A stretch of DNA of 64,000 bases from positions 620,001-684,000 of the forward strand of contig NZ_PDFK01000001.1 in NCBI RefSeq assembly GCF_002845985.1, read 5' to 3'. Source of the DNA: Lysinibacillus fusiformis. GTDB taxonomy: Bacteria > Bacillota > Bacilli > Bacillales_A > Planococcaceae. Position numbers and translations under genes: made by a program. This document shows positions 38,999-51,268 of the stretch, one piece after another (positions within the stretch are counted from its first letter, which is position 1; the number at the start of each line of letters is the position of its first letter). Under the pieces are notes generated by a model that was not told where the DNA came from, searched no databases, and worked only from the letters and a program-made list of their open reading frames with translations.

Positions 38999-40008
38999 AT
39001 AGCCCCGCCCCCTTCTTCACCTTCAAAATGAAAGTGTTTCCAGCAGGTACATCTCACAAAATGTCCTGGTGCAATTTCATGTAATTGAGGTTTTGTCTCG
39101 TGTGAAGATGCATCAATCCACGGAATTCTTCCTGAAAAACGACAACCTTCTCGAGGTAAATTTATTAGAGATGGCACCATCCCTTGAATAACCTCGAGTC
39201 TTTCATTTTCGCTATGTGTTTGTGGAATTGAATTTAATAGCGAGCGAGTGTATGGATGTCTTGGATTATTGAATAATTCCTGAACGGGAGCCTCTTCCAC
39301 TACTTCCCCTGCATACATAACTACAACTCGATCAGCCATCTCTGCTACAACACCCAAATCATGCGTAATGAGAATAATGCCTGTCTCCGTTTCAGTCTGT
39401 AATGTTTTTAACAGGTCCAAAATTTGAGCCTGAATCGTAACATCTAAAGCTGTTGTCGGTTCATCAGCAATTAATATAGCAGGCTTACATGATAAGGCAA
39501 TTGCAATCATAACACGCTGACGCATACCACCAGATAACTGATGCGGAAATTGTCTAGCAACACGTTTTGGGTTCGCAATCCCAACTTGATTTAGTAGTTC
39601 TAATACTCTTTCACTTCGCTGTTGTTTTGAAAGCTTAGTATGATAGATTAACCCTTCTTCAATTTGTTCGTTAATTCTCATTAAAGGGTTAAGTGCTGAA
39701 AGTGGGTCCTGAAAGATAAATCCTATGTCATTACCACGTAAGTTATTAAATTGTTGGTCATTCAATTGAGCTAAATTTTGATTATTATAAAAAATATCAC
39801 CAGAAACCTTTGTATTTACTTCATTGTGCAAGCCTACAATAGTAGTCGCTAATGTACTTTTACCACAACCAGATTCTCCAACTATTGCTAATACCTCATT
39901 TTTTTTAAGGGAAAGTGAGACATCATCTACAGCAGCGTGGTATGTATCTTTAATGCGAAAACTTGTAGACAAATTTGTAATTGTTAATAAGTCTTTTGCT
40001 GTATTCAA
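38995..40008 (-). CDS. Peptide ABC transporter ATPase, OppD-like
   Basis: A 337-residue ATPase: Walker [22 protein letters not shown], signature LSGGMRQRV, Walker B ILIADEPTTALD, H-loop THDLG, and the oligopeptide C-terminal domain with cysteines in GCRFSG and RCTCWKH. The start is TTG at 40008 with AGGAG seven bases upstream. It is the first gene of the operon; two CodY-like boxes lie upstream. Confidence 0.91.
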   Translation of the reverse strand: MNTAKDLLTITNLSTSFRIKDTYHAAVDDVSLSLKKNEVLAIVGESGCGKSTLATTIVGLHNEVNTKVSGDIFYNNQNLAQLNDQQFNNLRGNDIGFIFQDPLSALNPLMRINEQIEEGLIYHTKLSKQQRSERVLELLNQVGIANPKRVARQFPHQLSGGMRQRVMIAIALSCKPAILIADEPTTALDVTIQAQILDLLKTLQTETETGIILITHDLGVVAEMADRVVVMYAGEVVEEAPVQELFNNPRHPYTRSLLNSIPQTHSENERLEVIQGMVPSLINLPREGCRFSGRIPWIDASSHETKPQLHEIAPGHFVRCTCWKHFHFEGEEGGGAI

Positions 40009-40029
40009 ACAATCTCTCCTCTATTATTC

Positions 40030-40044
40030 AATATTCTGAAAATA
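40030..40044. promoter_or_regulatory. CodY-like box, proximal, second peptide operon
   Basis: AATATTCTGAAAATA matches 13 of 15 positions of the CodY consensus AATTTTCWGAAAATT. It is 22 bases upstream of the TTG start, where binding would block transcription. CodY is known to repress peptide-transport genes in Bacillus when branched-chain amino acids and GTP are plentiful. Confidence 0.5.
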
Positions 40045-40735
40045 CAAATGATACTTTATATCAGAATCATATTTAATTTTTCTCTCTTCCCCTCTCTTTT
40101 TCATTATAGCTAGTATAATTTTAATAATTTTTTCGCTTTAAACGAGTAAGCCGCTGATAGAATTATCTGAAAATTAAACCGTGCTATTATTTTAGCTAGA
40201 AAACATGTATAAACGCAAGTACCTTTTTCAAATTATTACAAACCAAAATATAAATTTCCACCATACCTCTTCCTTAAAAAAATAGTAATTTCAGTATTTA
40301 AAGTTAAGAATTATTTTACTTTTTCTTTACAAAGTTACAATTCTCACAAATGAATATTATATAAATATAATTAATGATATTTCACATTATATTTATTCGC
40401 GCAAATAAAATGCTTAAAAATTCAATCAATTCAGTATTTTAAAGCAAAAAGTAAAAAAAATACTTTTTATGAAAAAGTTATATTTCACACATTTTTGTTT
40501 TCAATAAATAATTTTGGACGTTGAAGTGCTAATATTTCAAATTACTTTAAAAAAATAATTTATAGCTATTAGTTTATAGCTATCTACCATACTTCTTAAT
40601 TATTTCTGATTGCCGATTTTTTCTCCAATTTTCGATATAGAAATACTATTTAGAATATTTTTAAAGGAAATTACATGTTTTTATGTTAAAATTTCCAATG
40701 ACAAAGTTTTATTAAATTATTAACATAAGGAAGGG
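40045..40735. other. AT-rich divergent intergenic region
   Basis: About 0.7 kb between the second peptide operon and the metallo-beta-lactamase-fold gene. Apart from the CodY-like boxes no gene, RNA element or convincing promoter pair was recognised; the stretch is extremely A/T rich with many poly-A and poly-T tracts. Confidence 0.5.
40161..40175. promoter_or_regulatory. CodY-like box, distal, second peptide operon
   Basis: AATTATCTGAAAATT matches 14 of 15 positions of the CodY consensus. It lies 153 bases before the OppD-like start and about 570 bases before the divergent hydrolase gene. Confidence 0.6.
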
Positions 40736-40744
40736 TTGTCTGTG

Positions 40745-41533
40745 ATGGCAAAATTTAATGATGAATGGTTTACAGTAGAAGAAATCAATAATGAAACATA
40801 TGCTATAAGTGAATATGGTCATTGGGAAAAAGTACATTCCTTTTTATTGCTTGGAGAAAAACGGGCTGTTCTCATTGATACAGGTCTTGGCATTGATAAT
40901 ATTCAAAGGATTAGTAAACAATTAACCTCTTTGCCCATTTCTGTGATGACAACACATGTCCACTGGGATCATATTGGTAGCCATGGAGCATTTGATGATA
41001 TTTATGTTCATAAGGATGAAGTTGATTGGTTAATCAATGGTATCCCTAAATTATCTATCGAACAGATTAGAAAGGATATTGGACGTAATATTACATTACC
41101 TACACCTAAAACGTTTAATCCATCGAATTACAAGCCTTTTCAGGGACAGCCTTCTGGATTTTTAGAAGATGGGGATGTTATAGATATGGGGAACCGAAAA
41201 TTATCAATTCTCCACACACCCGGGCATTCGCCTGGCCATATTGCTATTTTGGATCATAAATATGGTTATTTGTTTACAGGGGACTTACTCTATGATCAAG
41301 CACCTATTTATGCATTTTTTCCAACTACTTCCCCCGAGGATTTAGTTCAATCTTTAGAAAAAATAGCTAACTTACCTTCGCTTACGAAAATTTTTGGTTC
41401 ACATCACACATTAGGTCTTGATCCTTCTATTTTATTGGAGGTGAAACGGGCAATTATGACACTTCGTGAGAATAATCTAGTACGTTTTGGGACAGGTATT
41501 CATCGTTTTAATGGTTTTAGTATTCAATTTTAA
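40745..41533 (+). CDS. Metallo-beta-lactamase-fold hydrolase
   Basis: A 262-residue MBL-fold protein with the metal motif THVHWDHIG (HxHxDH), a further His in TPGHSPGHI and an Asp in FTGDLLYD, all needed for a two-metal site. No signal peptide. The glyoxalase-II-like branch hydrolyses thioesters, lactones or similar small substrates, but this one cannot be assigned further. AAGGAAGGG lies upstream; the ATG at 40745 is chosen, with an in-frame GTG at 40742 and TTG at 40736 as alternatives. It converges on pyrE and shares its terminator. Confidence 0.85.
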   Translation: MAKFNDEWFTVEEINNETYAISEYGHWEKVHSFLLLGEKRAVLIDTGLGIDNIQRISKQLTSLPISVMTTHVHWDHIGSHGAFDDIYVHKDEVDWLINGIPKLSIEQIRKDIGRNITLPTPKTFNPSNYKPFQGQPSGFLEDGDVIDMGNRKLSILHTPGHSPGHIAILDHKYGYLFTGDLLYDQAPIYAFFPTTSPEDLVQSLEKIANLPSLTKIFGSHHTLGLDPSILLEVKRAIMTLRENNLVRFGTGIHRFNGFSIQF

Positions 41534-41560
41534 ATACCCTCATCCTATTTAAATAGAAAG

Positions 41561-41604
41561 AAAAAAGCTGTTCTACAGGTCAAATAACCTATAGAACAGC
41601 TTTT
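41561..41604. terminator. Bidirectional terminator between the hydrolase gene and pyrE
   Basis: AAAAGCTGTTCTA pairs with TAGAACAGCTTTT, with an inner AGGT/ACCT arm; A-run on the left and T-run on the right serve both converging genes, including the whole pyr operon. Confidence 0.9.
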
Positions 41605-41606
41605 CA

Positions 41607-42239
41607 TTATAACTCTCCAGCCTTTAATTTCGCATGCCACTCTTTTAAAAATGGAATATCTTCTTCTTTAATAGCACCTGATTCGTTTGCTGCTTCAATT
41701 AAATAATCGAAGTTTGTTAACGATACATACCGAATGCCAGCCTCATCAAATGCTTGCTCAGCGCGTGGAAGATTATAGGTGTAGACACAAACTACGCCTA
41801 ATACTTCACAGCCAGCTGCACGCAATGCTTCTACTGCTGTAATCGAAGAACCGCCTGTGGAAACGATATCCTCCACAACAACTACTTTTTGACCTGCTGC
41901 GTATTTTCCTTCGATTTGATTACCACGACCATGCTCTTTTGCTTTTGATCGTACATAAACCATCGGTAATTCTAAAATATCACTTACCCATGCTGCGTGT
42001 GGGATACCCGCTGTAGCTGTTCCTGCTACGATTTCTGTTGCACCAAAATTCTCTTTGATAACAGCTGCTAAGCCATTTGCTAATTGTTTACGAATAACTG
42101 GGTCTGAGATTGTTAAACGAGTATCACAGTAAATAGGAGATTTAATACCAGACGCCCATGTAAATAATTCAGTTGGATTTAATTCTACAGCACCCACTTT
42201 TAACATAGCGTGTGCAATTTCATTTTGTAATGTCATCAT
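41607..42239 (-). CDS. pyrE: Orotate phosphoribosyltransferase
   Basis: A 210-residue enzyme joining orotate and PRPP to give OMP, the fifth step of pyrimidine synthesis. The PRPP loop VVVVEDIVSTGGSS is intact. It starts directly after the pyrF stop and is the last gene of the operon. Confidence 0.97.
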   Translation of the reverse strand: MMTLQNEIAHAMLKVGAVELNPTELFTWASGIKSPIYCDTRLTISDPVIRKQLANGLAAVIKENFGATEIVAGTATAGIPHAAWVSDILELPMVYVRSKAKEHGRGNQIEGKYAAGQKVVVVEDIVSTGGSSITAVEALRAAGCEVLGVVCVYTYNLPRAEQAFDEAGIRYVSLTNFDYLIEAANESGAIKEEDIPFLKEWHAKLKAGEL

Positions 42240-42943
42240 TTATGCCTCCCATAATTCACTTACGATTTTATATGCAGCTACTGGATCCTGTGCACCAGTT
42301 ACGGCACGCCCAACAACGATGAGTGATGAACCGTCACGCTTTGCGCCATCTGGTGTGGCAATACGCTTTTGATCGTGTGCAGCACCGCCTGCTAGACGAA
42401 TTCCAGGTGTTACACGTAGAAAATCATCTCCACACACTTCTGCAATTGCCTTCGCCTCATGTACAGAGCAAACTACACCTTGTAAACCTGCTTGTTTTGT
42501 AAGACTTGCATAATGTAAGACAGACTCTTGTAAAGATAGAGCAATTTGTTGTTCTGCTTGCATTTGTTCTTCTGTTGTTGATGTTAATTGTGTAACGGCT
42601 ATTAATGCTGGACGTTCTTTGCCAGCAGGTGTACCCGCTTCAAGTCCTTCTAGTGCTGCCTCCATCATAGGACGTCCCCCAGCAGCATGCACATTGACTA
42701 AATCTACCCCTAGTTTTGCTAGACCCTTCATCGCCGAGCCTACTGTATTCGGGATATCATGTAATTTTAAATCAAGGAAAATATCATGACCTAAATCCTT
42801 TACTTTTCGAACAATGTCAGGCCCTTCTTGCATATATAATTCCATACCAATTTTCACGAAAAGAGGCTCATTGAACTGTTTTAGAAAATCAAACACTTCT
42901 TTTTCTCCTGGAAAATCTAGTGCTAATATTGGTTTCGTATTCA

Positions 42944-42944
<1 letters not shown>
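42240..42944 (-). CDS. pyrF: Orotidine 5'-phosphate decarboxylase
   Basis: A 234-residue TIM-barrel enzyme converting OMP to UMP. The active-site array is [10 protein letters not shown] (Asp-Lys-Asp), with [10 protein letters not shown] for phosphate binding. Its ATG overlaps the pyrD stop by one base. Confidence 0.97.
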
Positions 42945-44625
<1,681 letters not shown>

Positions 44626-44626
44626 A

Positions 44627-47600
44627 TTAGTGTACTACCTCCGCTTTTGGCATTTGTTCTGCTGTAAATGTCATGGATTCGATAACACGAACCATTGCTT
44701 CTGCTGTATCTAAAGATGTTAGACAAGGTACGCCATTTTCTACAGACTCACGACGGATTCGGAAGCCATCACGAGCTGGCTGCTTCCCTTTAGTTAATGT
44801 GTTGACAACAAGCTGAGCTTCACCATTTTGGATAAGGTCAATCAATGTTTGTCCTTTCGCACCAATCTTGCCAACAATATCTGTACGTACTCCTGCTTCT
44901 TCAAATGCTTTTGCTGTACCTTCAGTAGCTACAATGCGATACCCTACCGTAGAGAAACGTTTTGCTAATGCAATCGCTTCTTCCTTATCTTTATCAGATA
45001 CAGTAAACAATACTGTACCTTCTGTACGAATTTCCATACCTGCTGCAACTAAACCTTTATAAAGGGCTTTTTCTAATGTTGCATCTTTCCCCATTACCTC
45101 ACCAGTGGATTTCATTTCAGGTCCTAATGTAATGTCTACACGACGTAATTTTGCGAATGAGAACACTGGTACTTTTACAAATACACCCTTTTGTTCAGGC
45201 GCTAAACCTGTTGGGTAGCCCTGCTCTACAATAGATTTTCCAAGGATTGCTTTCGTTGCAATGTTAGCCATTGGAATATTTGTAATTTTACTTAAGAATG
45301 GTACTGTACGTGATGAACGTGGGTTTACCTCAATCACAAATACTTCGCCCTGTGAAATTACGTATTGGATATTCATTAAGCCAATGATGCCTAGGCCCTT
45401 CGCGAGACGAGTTGTATAATCAACTAATGTATCCTTTTGTGCCTGTGTTAATTTTTGTGGTGGATAGACAGAGATTGAGTCTCCAGAGTGAACCCCTGCA
45501 CGCTCAATATGTTCCATAATTCCTGGAATTAGAACATTTTCGCCGTCACAGATAGCATCTACTTCGATTTCCTGTCCTGTTAAGTAACGGTCTACTAAAA
45601 CAGGATGATCTGGAGATGCCTCCACTGCATTTTCCATATAGTGCTGTAATTCATCTTGATTGTAGACAATTTCCATTGCACGTCCACCAAGTACATACGA
45701 TGGACGAACAAGTACTGGGAAGCCTAGACGCTCACTAATGGCAAGAGCCTCCTCTGTAGAAACGGCTGTTTCCCCTAGCGGCTGCGGAATGTTTAATTCA
45801 CGTAAAGCCTGCTCGAACTTATCGCGGTTTTCTGCACGGTCAGTATCTTCTAAAGATGTACCTAAGATTTTTACACCATTTGCTGCTAATTTATCGGCCA
45901 GGTTAATGGCTGTTTGACCACCGAATTGAACAACAACACCAATTGGTTGTTCTAAATCGATAATATGCATAACATCCTCAATTGTTAATGGCTCGAAGTA
46001 GAGCTTATCAGAAACAGAGAAGTCTGTTGATACTGTTTCTGGGTTGGAGTTGATAATAATTGCCTCATAGCCAGCCTCTTGAATCGCCCATACTGAGTGT
46101 ACTGTTGCATAATCGAATTCTACCCCTTGGCCGATGCGGATTGGGCCTGATCCAAGTACCACAACAGAAGGTTTTTCTGACTTAATAGATTCATTTTCTT
46201 CTTCATATGTGCCATAGAAATATGGTGTTTCCGATTCGAATTCCGCTGCACATGTATCAACCATTTTATAGACTGGAATAATGCCATGTTCTTTACGATA
46301 AGCATAAATGGCTTCTGGTGTTGTTTCCCAAAGCTCAGCAACCTTCTTATCTGCAAAGCCTAAACGTTTTGCTGTACGTAGGACATCTTTATCATTTTTA
46401 TGGTCAGCAAGTGTTTGTTCCATATCCACGATATTTTTAAACTTATTTAAGAAGAATAGATCAATCGCTGACCATTCATGAATTTGTTCAATTGTTACAC
46501 CTCGACGTAAAGCTTCACCGATAAAGAATAGGCGCTCATCTCCAGCTTTGCGGATACGTTTTTCAATCCAAGAATCTGAATTTTCCTCAGCATGCTTTAA
46601 CTCTAAATGTACTTGACCGGTCTCAAGAGAACGAACCGCTTTTAACATAGCTTCCTCAAATGTGCGACCTAATGCCATTACTTCACCAGTAGCTTTCATT
46701 TGCGTACCAAGATTACGTTTAGCTGATTCGAATTTATCGAATGGCCAGCGAGGAATTTTAGCTACGATATAATCAAGTGCAGGTTCAAAACAAGCATATG
46801 TTGATCCTGTTACAGGGTTTTTAATTTCATCTAATGTTAAACCAACTGCAATTTTAGCTGCTAGCTTAGCAATTGGATAACCTGTTGCTTTAGATGCTAG
46901 TGCAGATGAACGCGATACGCGTGGGTTTACTTCAATCACATAGTAATTAAAGCTATATGGATCAAGTGCTAGCTGGACGTTGCAGCCACCCTCTATTTTA
47001 AGTGCACGAATAATATCTAGCGAAATATTACGTAGCATTTGGTTTTCACGATCTGATAGTGTTTGCGTTGGTGCTACAACGATTGAGTCACCTGTATGGA
47101 TTCCTACTGGGTCAACGTTTTCCATGTTACATACAACAATGGCATTGTTAGCCGCATCACGCATTACTTCATATTCAATCTCTTTATAGCCAGCAATTGA
47201 TTTTTCTAATAAACATTGTGTTACGGGTGAATATTTTAAACCCGATGTCACAATCTCTTCTAAATCTTGATCGTTGTAGCAAATACCGCCCCCTGTACCG
47301 CCAAGTGTAAAGGCTGGTCGAACAATGACAGGGTATCCAATTTTCGCAACAAATCTTTTGGCTTCATCTAAGTTATGAATAATATCAGACTCAGGAACTG
47401 GAGCACCTAGCTCATACATTAAATTACGGAATAAATCACGATCTTCTGCTTTATGGATAGCATCTAGTTTTGTACCAAGAATTTCAATACCAAGCTCGTC
47501 TAAAATACCTGATTTGTCTAACTCAATCGCCATATTTAAACCTGTTTGACCGCCAAGTGTTGGTAAAATCGCATCTGGACGCTCTTTACGTAAAATACGA

Positions 47601-47824
47601 GAGACAAAATCAAGAGAAATTGGCTCGATATATACTTTGTCCGCAATTTCTGTATCTGTCATGATTGTGGCAGGGTTTGAGTTGATTAAAATAACACGGT
47701 AGCCTTCTTCTTTTAATGAAAGACAAGCTTGTGTACCTGCATAGTCAAATTCTGCTGCTTGTCCGATAACGATTGGGCCTGAGCCAATTACTAAAATAGT
47801 TTCAATATCTGTACGTTTAGGCAT
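44627..47824 (-). CDS. carB: Carbamoyl-phosphate synthase large subunit
   Basis: A 1065-residue protein made of two homologous ATP-grasp halves (bicarbonate and carbamate phosphorylation; the second starts near residue 550 with [13 protein letters not shown]), an oligomerisation domain and a C-terminal methylglyoxal-synthase-like allosteric domain. It makes carbamoyl phosphate for pyrimidines; presence in the pyr operon marks it as the pyrimidine-specific form (PyrAB). It overlaps carA by eight bases. Confidence 0.97.
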   Translation of the reverse strand: MPKRTDIETILVIGSGPIVIGQAAEFDYAGTQACLSLKEEGYRVILINSNPATIMTDTEIADKVYIEPISLDFVSRILRKERPDAILPTLGGQTGLNMAIELDKSGILDELGIEILGTKLDAIHKAEDRDLFRNLMYELGAPVPESDIIHNLDEAKRFVAKIGYPVIVRPAFTLGGTGGGICYNDQDLEEIVTSGLKYSPVTQCLLEKSIAGYKEIEYEVMRDAANNAIVVCNMENVDPVGIHTGDSIVVAPTQTLSDRENQMLRNISLDIIRALKIEGGCNVQLALDPYSFNYYVIEVNPRVSRSSALASKATGYPIAKLAAKIAVGLTLDEIKNPVTGSTYACFEPALDYIVAKIPRWPFDKFESAKRNLGTQMKATGEVMALGRTFEEAMLKAVRSLETGQVHLELKHAEENSDSWIEKRIRKAGDERLFFIGEALRRGVTIEQIHEWSAIDLFFLNKFKNIVDMEQTLADHKNDKDVLRTAKRLGFADKKVAELWETTPEAIYAYRKEHGIIPVYKMVDTCAAEFESETPYFYGTYEEENESIKSEKPSVVVLGSGPIRIGQGVEFDYATVHSVWAIQEAGYEAIIINSNPETVSTDFSVSDKLYFEPLTIEDVMHIIDLEQPIGVVVQFGGQTAINLADKLAANGVKILGTSLEDTDRAENRDKFEQALRELNIPQPLGETAVSTEEALAISERLGFPVLVRPSYVLGGRAMEIVYNQDELQHYMENAVEASPDHPVLVDRYLTGQEIEVDAICDGENVLIPGIMEHIERAGVHSGDSISVYPPQKLTQAQKDTLVDYTTRLAKGLGIIGLMNIQYVISQGEVFVIEVNPRSSRTVPFLSKITNIPMANIATKAILGKSIVEQGYPTGLAPEQKGVFVKVPVFSFAKLRRVDITLGPEMKSTGEVMGKDATLEKALYKGLVAAGMEIRTEGTVLFTVSDKDKEEAIALAKRFSTVGYRIVATEGTAKAFEEAGVRTDIVGKIGAKGQTLIDLIQNGEAQLVVNTLTKGKQPARDGFRIRRESVENGVPCLTSLDTAEAMVRVIESMTFTAEQMPKAEVVH

Positions 47825-48917
47825 GTTGTTTCCCCTTCCCTGCTTCTACTTCCATCATTTCGATGAATTCATCAAATAAGTGGTTTGAATCCTCTGGTCC
47901 TGGTGATGCTTCTGGGTGATATTGCACTGTGAAAATCGGATATTTCTTATGACGCACACCTTCACATGTTCCATCATTTAATGCGATATGTGTTAATTCT
48001 AAATCCGTTTCTTTTAATGAATCGATGTCGATAGCATAGCCATGGTTCTGAGATGTTAAATCTGTACGTCCTGTGCGTAAGTCTTTGACTGGGTGGTTAC
48101 CACCGCGGTGTCCAAACGGTAGTTTGAAGGCTTTTGCTCCACTAGCTAATGAAAAGATTTGGTGTCCTAAACAAATACCGAACATTGGCACTTTTCCTAT
48201 TAAGTTACGTACTGTTTCAATACCTTCCTGAACATCTTCAGGATTCCCTGGTCCATTGGATAGCATGATACCATCTGGATGCCAAGCTAAAATTTCCTCA
48301 GCTGGTGTATTATAAGGTACTACCAACACATCACAATCACGTTTGTTTAATTCGCGTAGGATTCCGTGCTTCATACCATAATCAATTAAGACAACTCGTT
48401 TACCACGACCAGGAGATGGATAAGCAGCTTTTGGAGATACTTCACGGACATGGTGTGTAATGGCTGGTGTCGCTTGTAATTGTGCTACAATTTCATCCAC
48501 ATTTACTTCTTCATCAGCAGCCGTCAAAATCGCTTTAACCGATCCTTTACTGCGTATGATACGTGTTAATTTTCGCGTATCAATGCCTTCAATTCCTGGG
48601 ATATCCTTTGCTGTCAAATAGTCATCTAAAGTTAAATCACAGCGGAAGTTTGAAGGTTTTTTAGCCAATTCACGCACAACGAATCCACGAATGGCTGGCG
48701 TAATCGATTCAAAGTCATCACGGTTAATGCCGTAATTACCAACTAAAGGATATGTCAATGTAACAATTTGTCCATAGAATGAAGGATCTGAAATCGTTTC
48801 CTGATAACCTGTCATCCCTGTTGTAAATACAACCTCACCTTGTGAAGCGCGCTCGCTACCAAATGCTGTACCTGTAAATACTGTGCCATCTTCTAAAACT
48901 AGTAAACGTTTTTTCAT
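47817..48917 (-). CDS. carA: Carbamoyl-phosphate synthase small subunit
   Basis: A 366-residue glutaminase subunit supplying ammonia to CarB. It has the N-terminal CPSase small domain, then a class I amidotransferase with nucleophile Cys in GICLGHQIF and catalytic His-Glu in YHPEASPGP. Start overlaps the pyrC stop (TAATG). Confidence 0.97.
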   Translation of the reverse strand: MKKRLLVLEDGTVFTGTAFGSERASQGEVVFTTGMTGYQETISDPSFYGQIVTLTYPLVGNYGINRDDFESITPAIRGFVVRELAKKPSNFRCDLTLDDYLTAKDIPGIEGIDTRKLTRIIRSKGSVKAILTAADEEVNVDEIVAQLQATPAITHHVREVSPKAAYPSPGRGKRVVLIDYGMKHGILRELNKRDCDVLVVPYNTPAEEILAWHPDGIMLSNGPGNPEDVQEGIETVRNLIGKVPMFGICLGHQIFSLASGAKAFKLPFGHRGGNHPVKDLRTGRTDLTSQNHGYAIDIDSLKETDLELTHIALNDGTCEGVRHKKYPIFTVQYHPEASPGPEDSNHLFDEFIEMMEVEAGKGKQHA

Positions 48918-50194
48918 TACTCTGCCTCCTGATATACGATATTGCCTTCAAAAATCGTTAGTACTGGCCAACCCTTTGCCACCCAGCCGTTGAATGGTGT
49001 ATTACGACCTTTTGATACAAAGCCATCTGCATCAATTGTTTGTTCTTTTTGAATATCAATTAAAATCATATCCGCTGAAGCGCCTACTGCTAATGTGCCA
49101 TATGGCAGATCAAAAATCTCAGCTGCTCTCACTGTCATCCAATCAATTAATTGCTTTAAAGTCCATTTTCCTGTTTCAACAAATTGTGTATAAAGCAATG
49201 GAAAAGCTGTTTCGAAACCGACGATACCAAATGGTGCGCCAACCATACCGCAGCATTTTTCTTCTACTGTATGTGGTGCATGATCTGTTGCGATGCAGTC
49301 GATTGTGCCATCAAGTAGTGCTGCATGTAGAGAATCCTTATCATCAGCTGCGCGTAATGGTGGATTCATTTTCCAATTTGCATCGTCAGATGGTATATCC
49401 ATCTCTTCTAGTAATAAATGATGTGGACAAACTTCTGCTGTGACACGAATACCTGCTGCCTTCGCATCTCTTACTGCACGCACCGATTCCTTCGTAGAAA
49501 CGTGACAAACATGGTAGCGTGCCCCTGCCGCTTCTGCTAGTAGTACATCTCGTGCAATTTGTACTGATTCACAAATGGAAGGTATCCCTGGAAGCCCAAG
49601 CTCTTTATTACGCTTTCCTTCATGCATCACACCATCATAGATTAATGAGTTGTCCTCACAATGTGCTACAACAACCATATCGTGCTGGGCCGCATCTTTC
49701 ATTTGCTCATACATCGTTGAGGCTAGCTGAATGCCTACACCATCATCTGAGAACGCTACGGCTCCATGTGCTTTTAATTCTTCAATATTTGTTCGAACCT
49801 CGCCCGATATATCCTTTGTTAGGGAACCATATGGGAGTACTCGAATAACAGCACTGTCCTTAATGAGCCCATTGATGAGCTGCATGTTGTCAACCGAATC
49901 AGGTACTGGCTTTGTATTAGGCATCGCACAAATTGTCGTAAAGCCACCCTTTGCTGCTGAGGCGGAGCCTGTAGCAATGGTTTCTTTATGCTCAAATCCT
50001 GGCTCTCGTAAATGTGTATGAACATCGATAAAACCTGGTGCCACGATTAAACCATGTCCTTCAATCAGTTCTGCACCTGCTACAGTCACATCCTGACCAA
50101 TAGCCGTAATCTTTCCGTCTGCCATTGCAATATTGACTGTCTTCAATTCACCTTGTTCATCTAGCATTTGTACATTTTGAAGTACCTTTGTCAT
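48917..50194 (-). CDS. pyrC: Dihydroorotase
   Basis: A 425-residue zinc hydrolase closing carbamoyl-aspartate to dihydroorotate. Metal motifs: [23 protein letters not shown] and ATDHAPH. It is the longer class I type found in Gram-positives and starts one base after pyrB. Confidence 0.97.
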   Translation of the reverse strand: MTKVLQNVQMLDEQGELKTVNIAMADGKITAIGQDVTVAGAELIEGHGLIVAPGFIDVHTHLREPGFEHKETIATGSASAAKGGFTTICAMPNTKPVPDSVDNMQLINGLIKDSAVIRVLPYGSLTKDISGEVRTNIEELKAHGAVAFSDDGVGIQLASTMYEQMKDAAQHDMVVVAHCEDNSLIYDGVMHEGKRNKELGLPGIPSICESVQIARDVLLAEAAGARYHVCHVSTKESVRAVRDAKAAGIRVTAEVCPHHLLLEEMDIPSDDANWKMNPPLRAADDKDSLHAALLDGTIDCIATDHAPHTVEEKCCGMVGAPFGIVGFETAFPLLYTQFVETGKWTLKQLIDWMTVRAAEIFDLPYGTLAVGASADMILIDIQKEQTIDADGFVSKGRNTPFNGWVAKGWPVLTIFEGNIVYQEAE

Positions 50195-50195
50195 G

Positions 50196-51074
50196 TTATT
50201 CTCTCCCCTTTAAAATGGTTTCCATAATAGCCATCCGTGTGTAAACACCGTTCCGCACCTGTTCAAAAATTCGAGAGCGATCACACTCTACTAACTCAGA
50301 AGCAATTTCAACATCACGATTTACGGGTGCTGGATGCATAATAATGGCGGATTCTTTCATTTGCTTTTCTCGTTCAATTGTTAAACCAAACTCTTGATGG
50401 TAACCTTCCTTTGAGAAGCTTTTATTTACTTTATGACGTTCATGTTGCACACGTAGTAACATAATGACATCACTTATTTCGATCAGATTATCCCATGAAT
50501 GATGCGCTTCAAAACCGCCAGACCATTCTTCTGGGCAAAGGAAATGAACATTTGCCCCTAAATTTTGTAATGCTGTTGCATTTGATTTGGCTACTCGACT
50601 ATGAGAGATATCTCCTGCAATTGTGACATTCAACCCTTCGAAACAGCCAAACTCTTTTTTGATGGTATAAAGATCCAATAAGGATTGTGAAGGATGTTGC
50701 CCAGCACCGTCCCCTGCATTAATAATCGCTACATTAATACCATCCAGCAGCTCATTGTAATACTCATCTTCTGAAGCTCGAATGATGACAGCATCTAAAC
50801 CAATCATTTCTAACGTTTTGACAGTATCGTACATCGTTTCCCCTTTCGTAACACTCGAAAACCCTGCATCGAAAGGGATAACATGACAGCCAATTTTGTA
50901 TTCTGCCATTTCAAAGCTTGTTTTTGTACGAGTACTTGGTTCAAAGAAAAGATTGGCCACTTTGTATGGGCGAGATAACGATGATGTTTCACCATTTTCA
51001 AATGCTTGCGCAAGATCTAGGATTTGGTTAATCTCTTCTGTTGTTAAATGTTCCATCGATAATAAGTTCTTCAT
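50196..51074 (-). CDS. pyrB: Aspartate carbamoyltransferase catalytic subunit
   Basis: A 292-residue transferase making carbamoyl-aspartate. Carbamoyl-phosphate motif [11 protein letters not shown], then HPSQSLLDL and [10 protein letters not shown]. The ATG at 51074 is the second of two in tandem and best spaced from GGAGG; a much longer in-frame start at 51161 lies in the attenuator and is rejected. No regulatory PyrI is present, as usual in Bacilli. Confidence 0.95.
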   Translation of the reverse strand: MKNLLSMEHLTTEEINQILDLAQAFENGETSSLSRPYKVANLFFEPSTRTKTSFEMAEYKIGCHVIPFDAGFSSVTKGETMYDTVKTLEMIGLDAVIIRASEDEYYNELLDGINVAIINAGDGAGQHPSQSLLDLYTIKKEFGCFEGLNVTIAGDISHSRVAKSNATALQNLGANVHFLCPEEWSGGFEAHHSWDNLIEISDVIMLLRVQHERHKVNKSFSKEGYHQEFGLTIEREKQMKESAIIMHPAPVNRDVEIASELVECDRSRIFEQVRNGVYTRMAIMETILKGRE

Positions 51075-51135
51075 CATGTGACCTCCATTAGGTTGTGAAT
51101 CGTGAACGTCTATGTATGACGTTCTCTGTATATAA

Positions 51136-51249
51136 CGTAAAAGCCCCGTTGATGTCATCAACGAGGCATAAGGAGGCGTGACAAACTACAGCAAGACATA
51201 CATCCTACTTCAGCCTGTCCACAACTTCCCTTTTTTTGCCTCTCTGGAC
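51136..51249 (-). promoter_or_regulatory. PyrR-dependent attenuator between pyrP and pyrB
   Basis: A PyrR-binding loop GTCCAGAGAGGC (51238-51249) is followed on the minus strand by an antiterminator region and a terminator with a perfect 12-bp stem (GCCTCGTTGATG, one G-U; 51143-51167). The U-run is only four bases, so it may be leaky. High UMP should favour PyrR binding and termination before pyrB. Confidence 0.85.
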
Positions 51250-51268
51250 AATTCATTAAAAGGTACTA

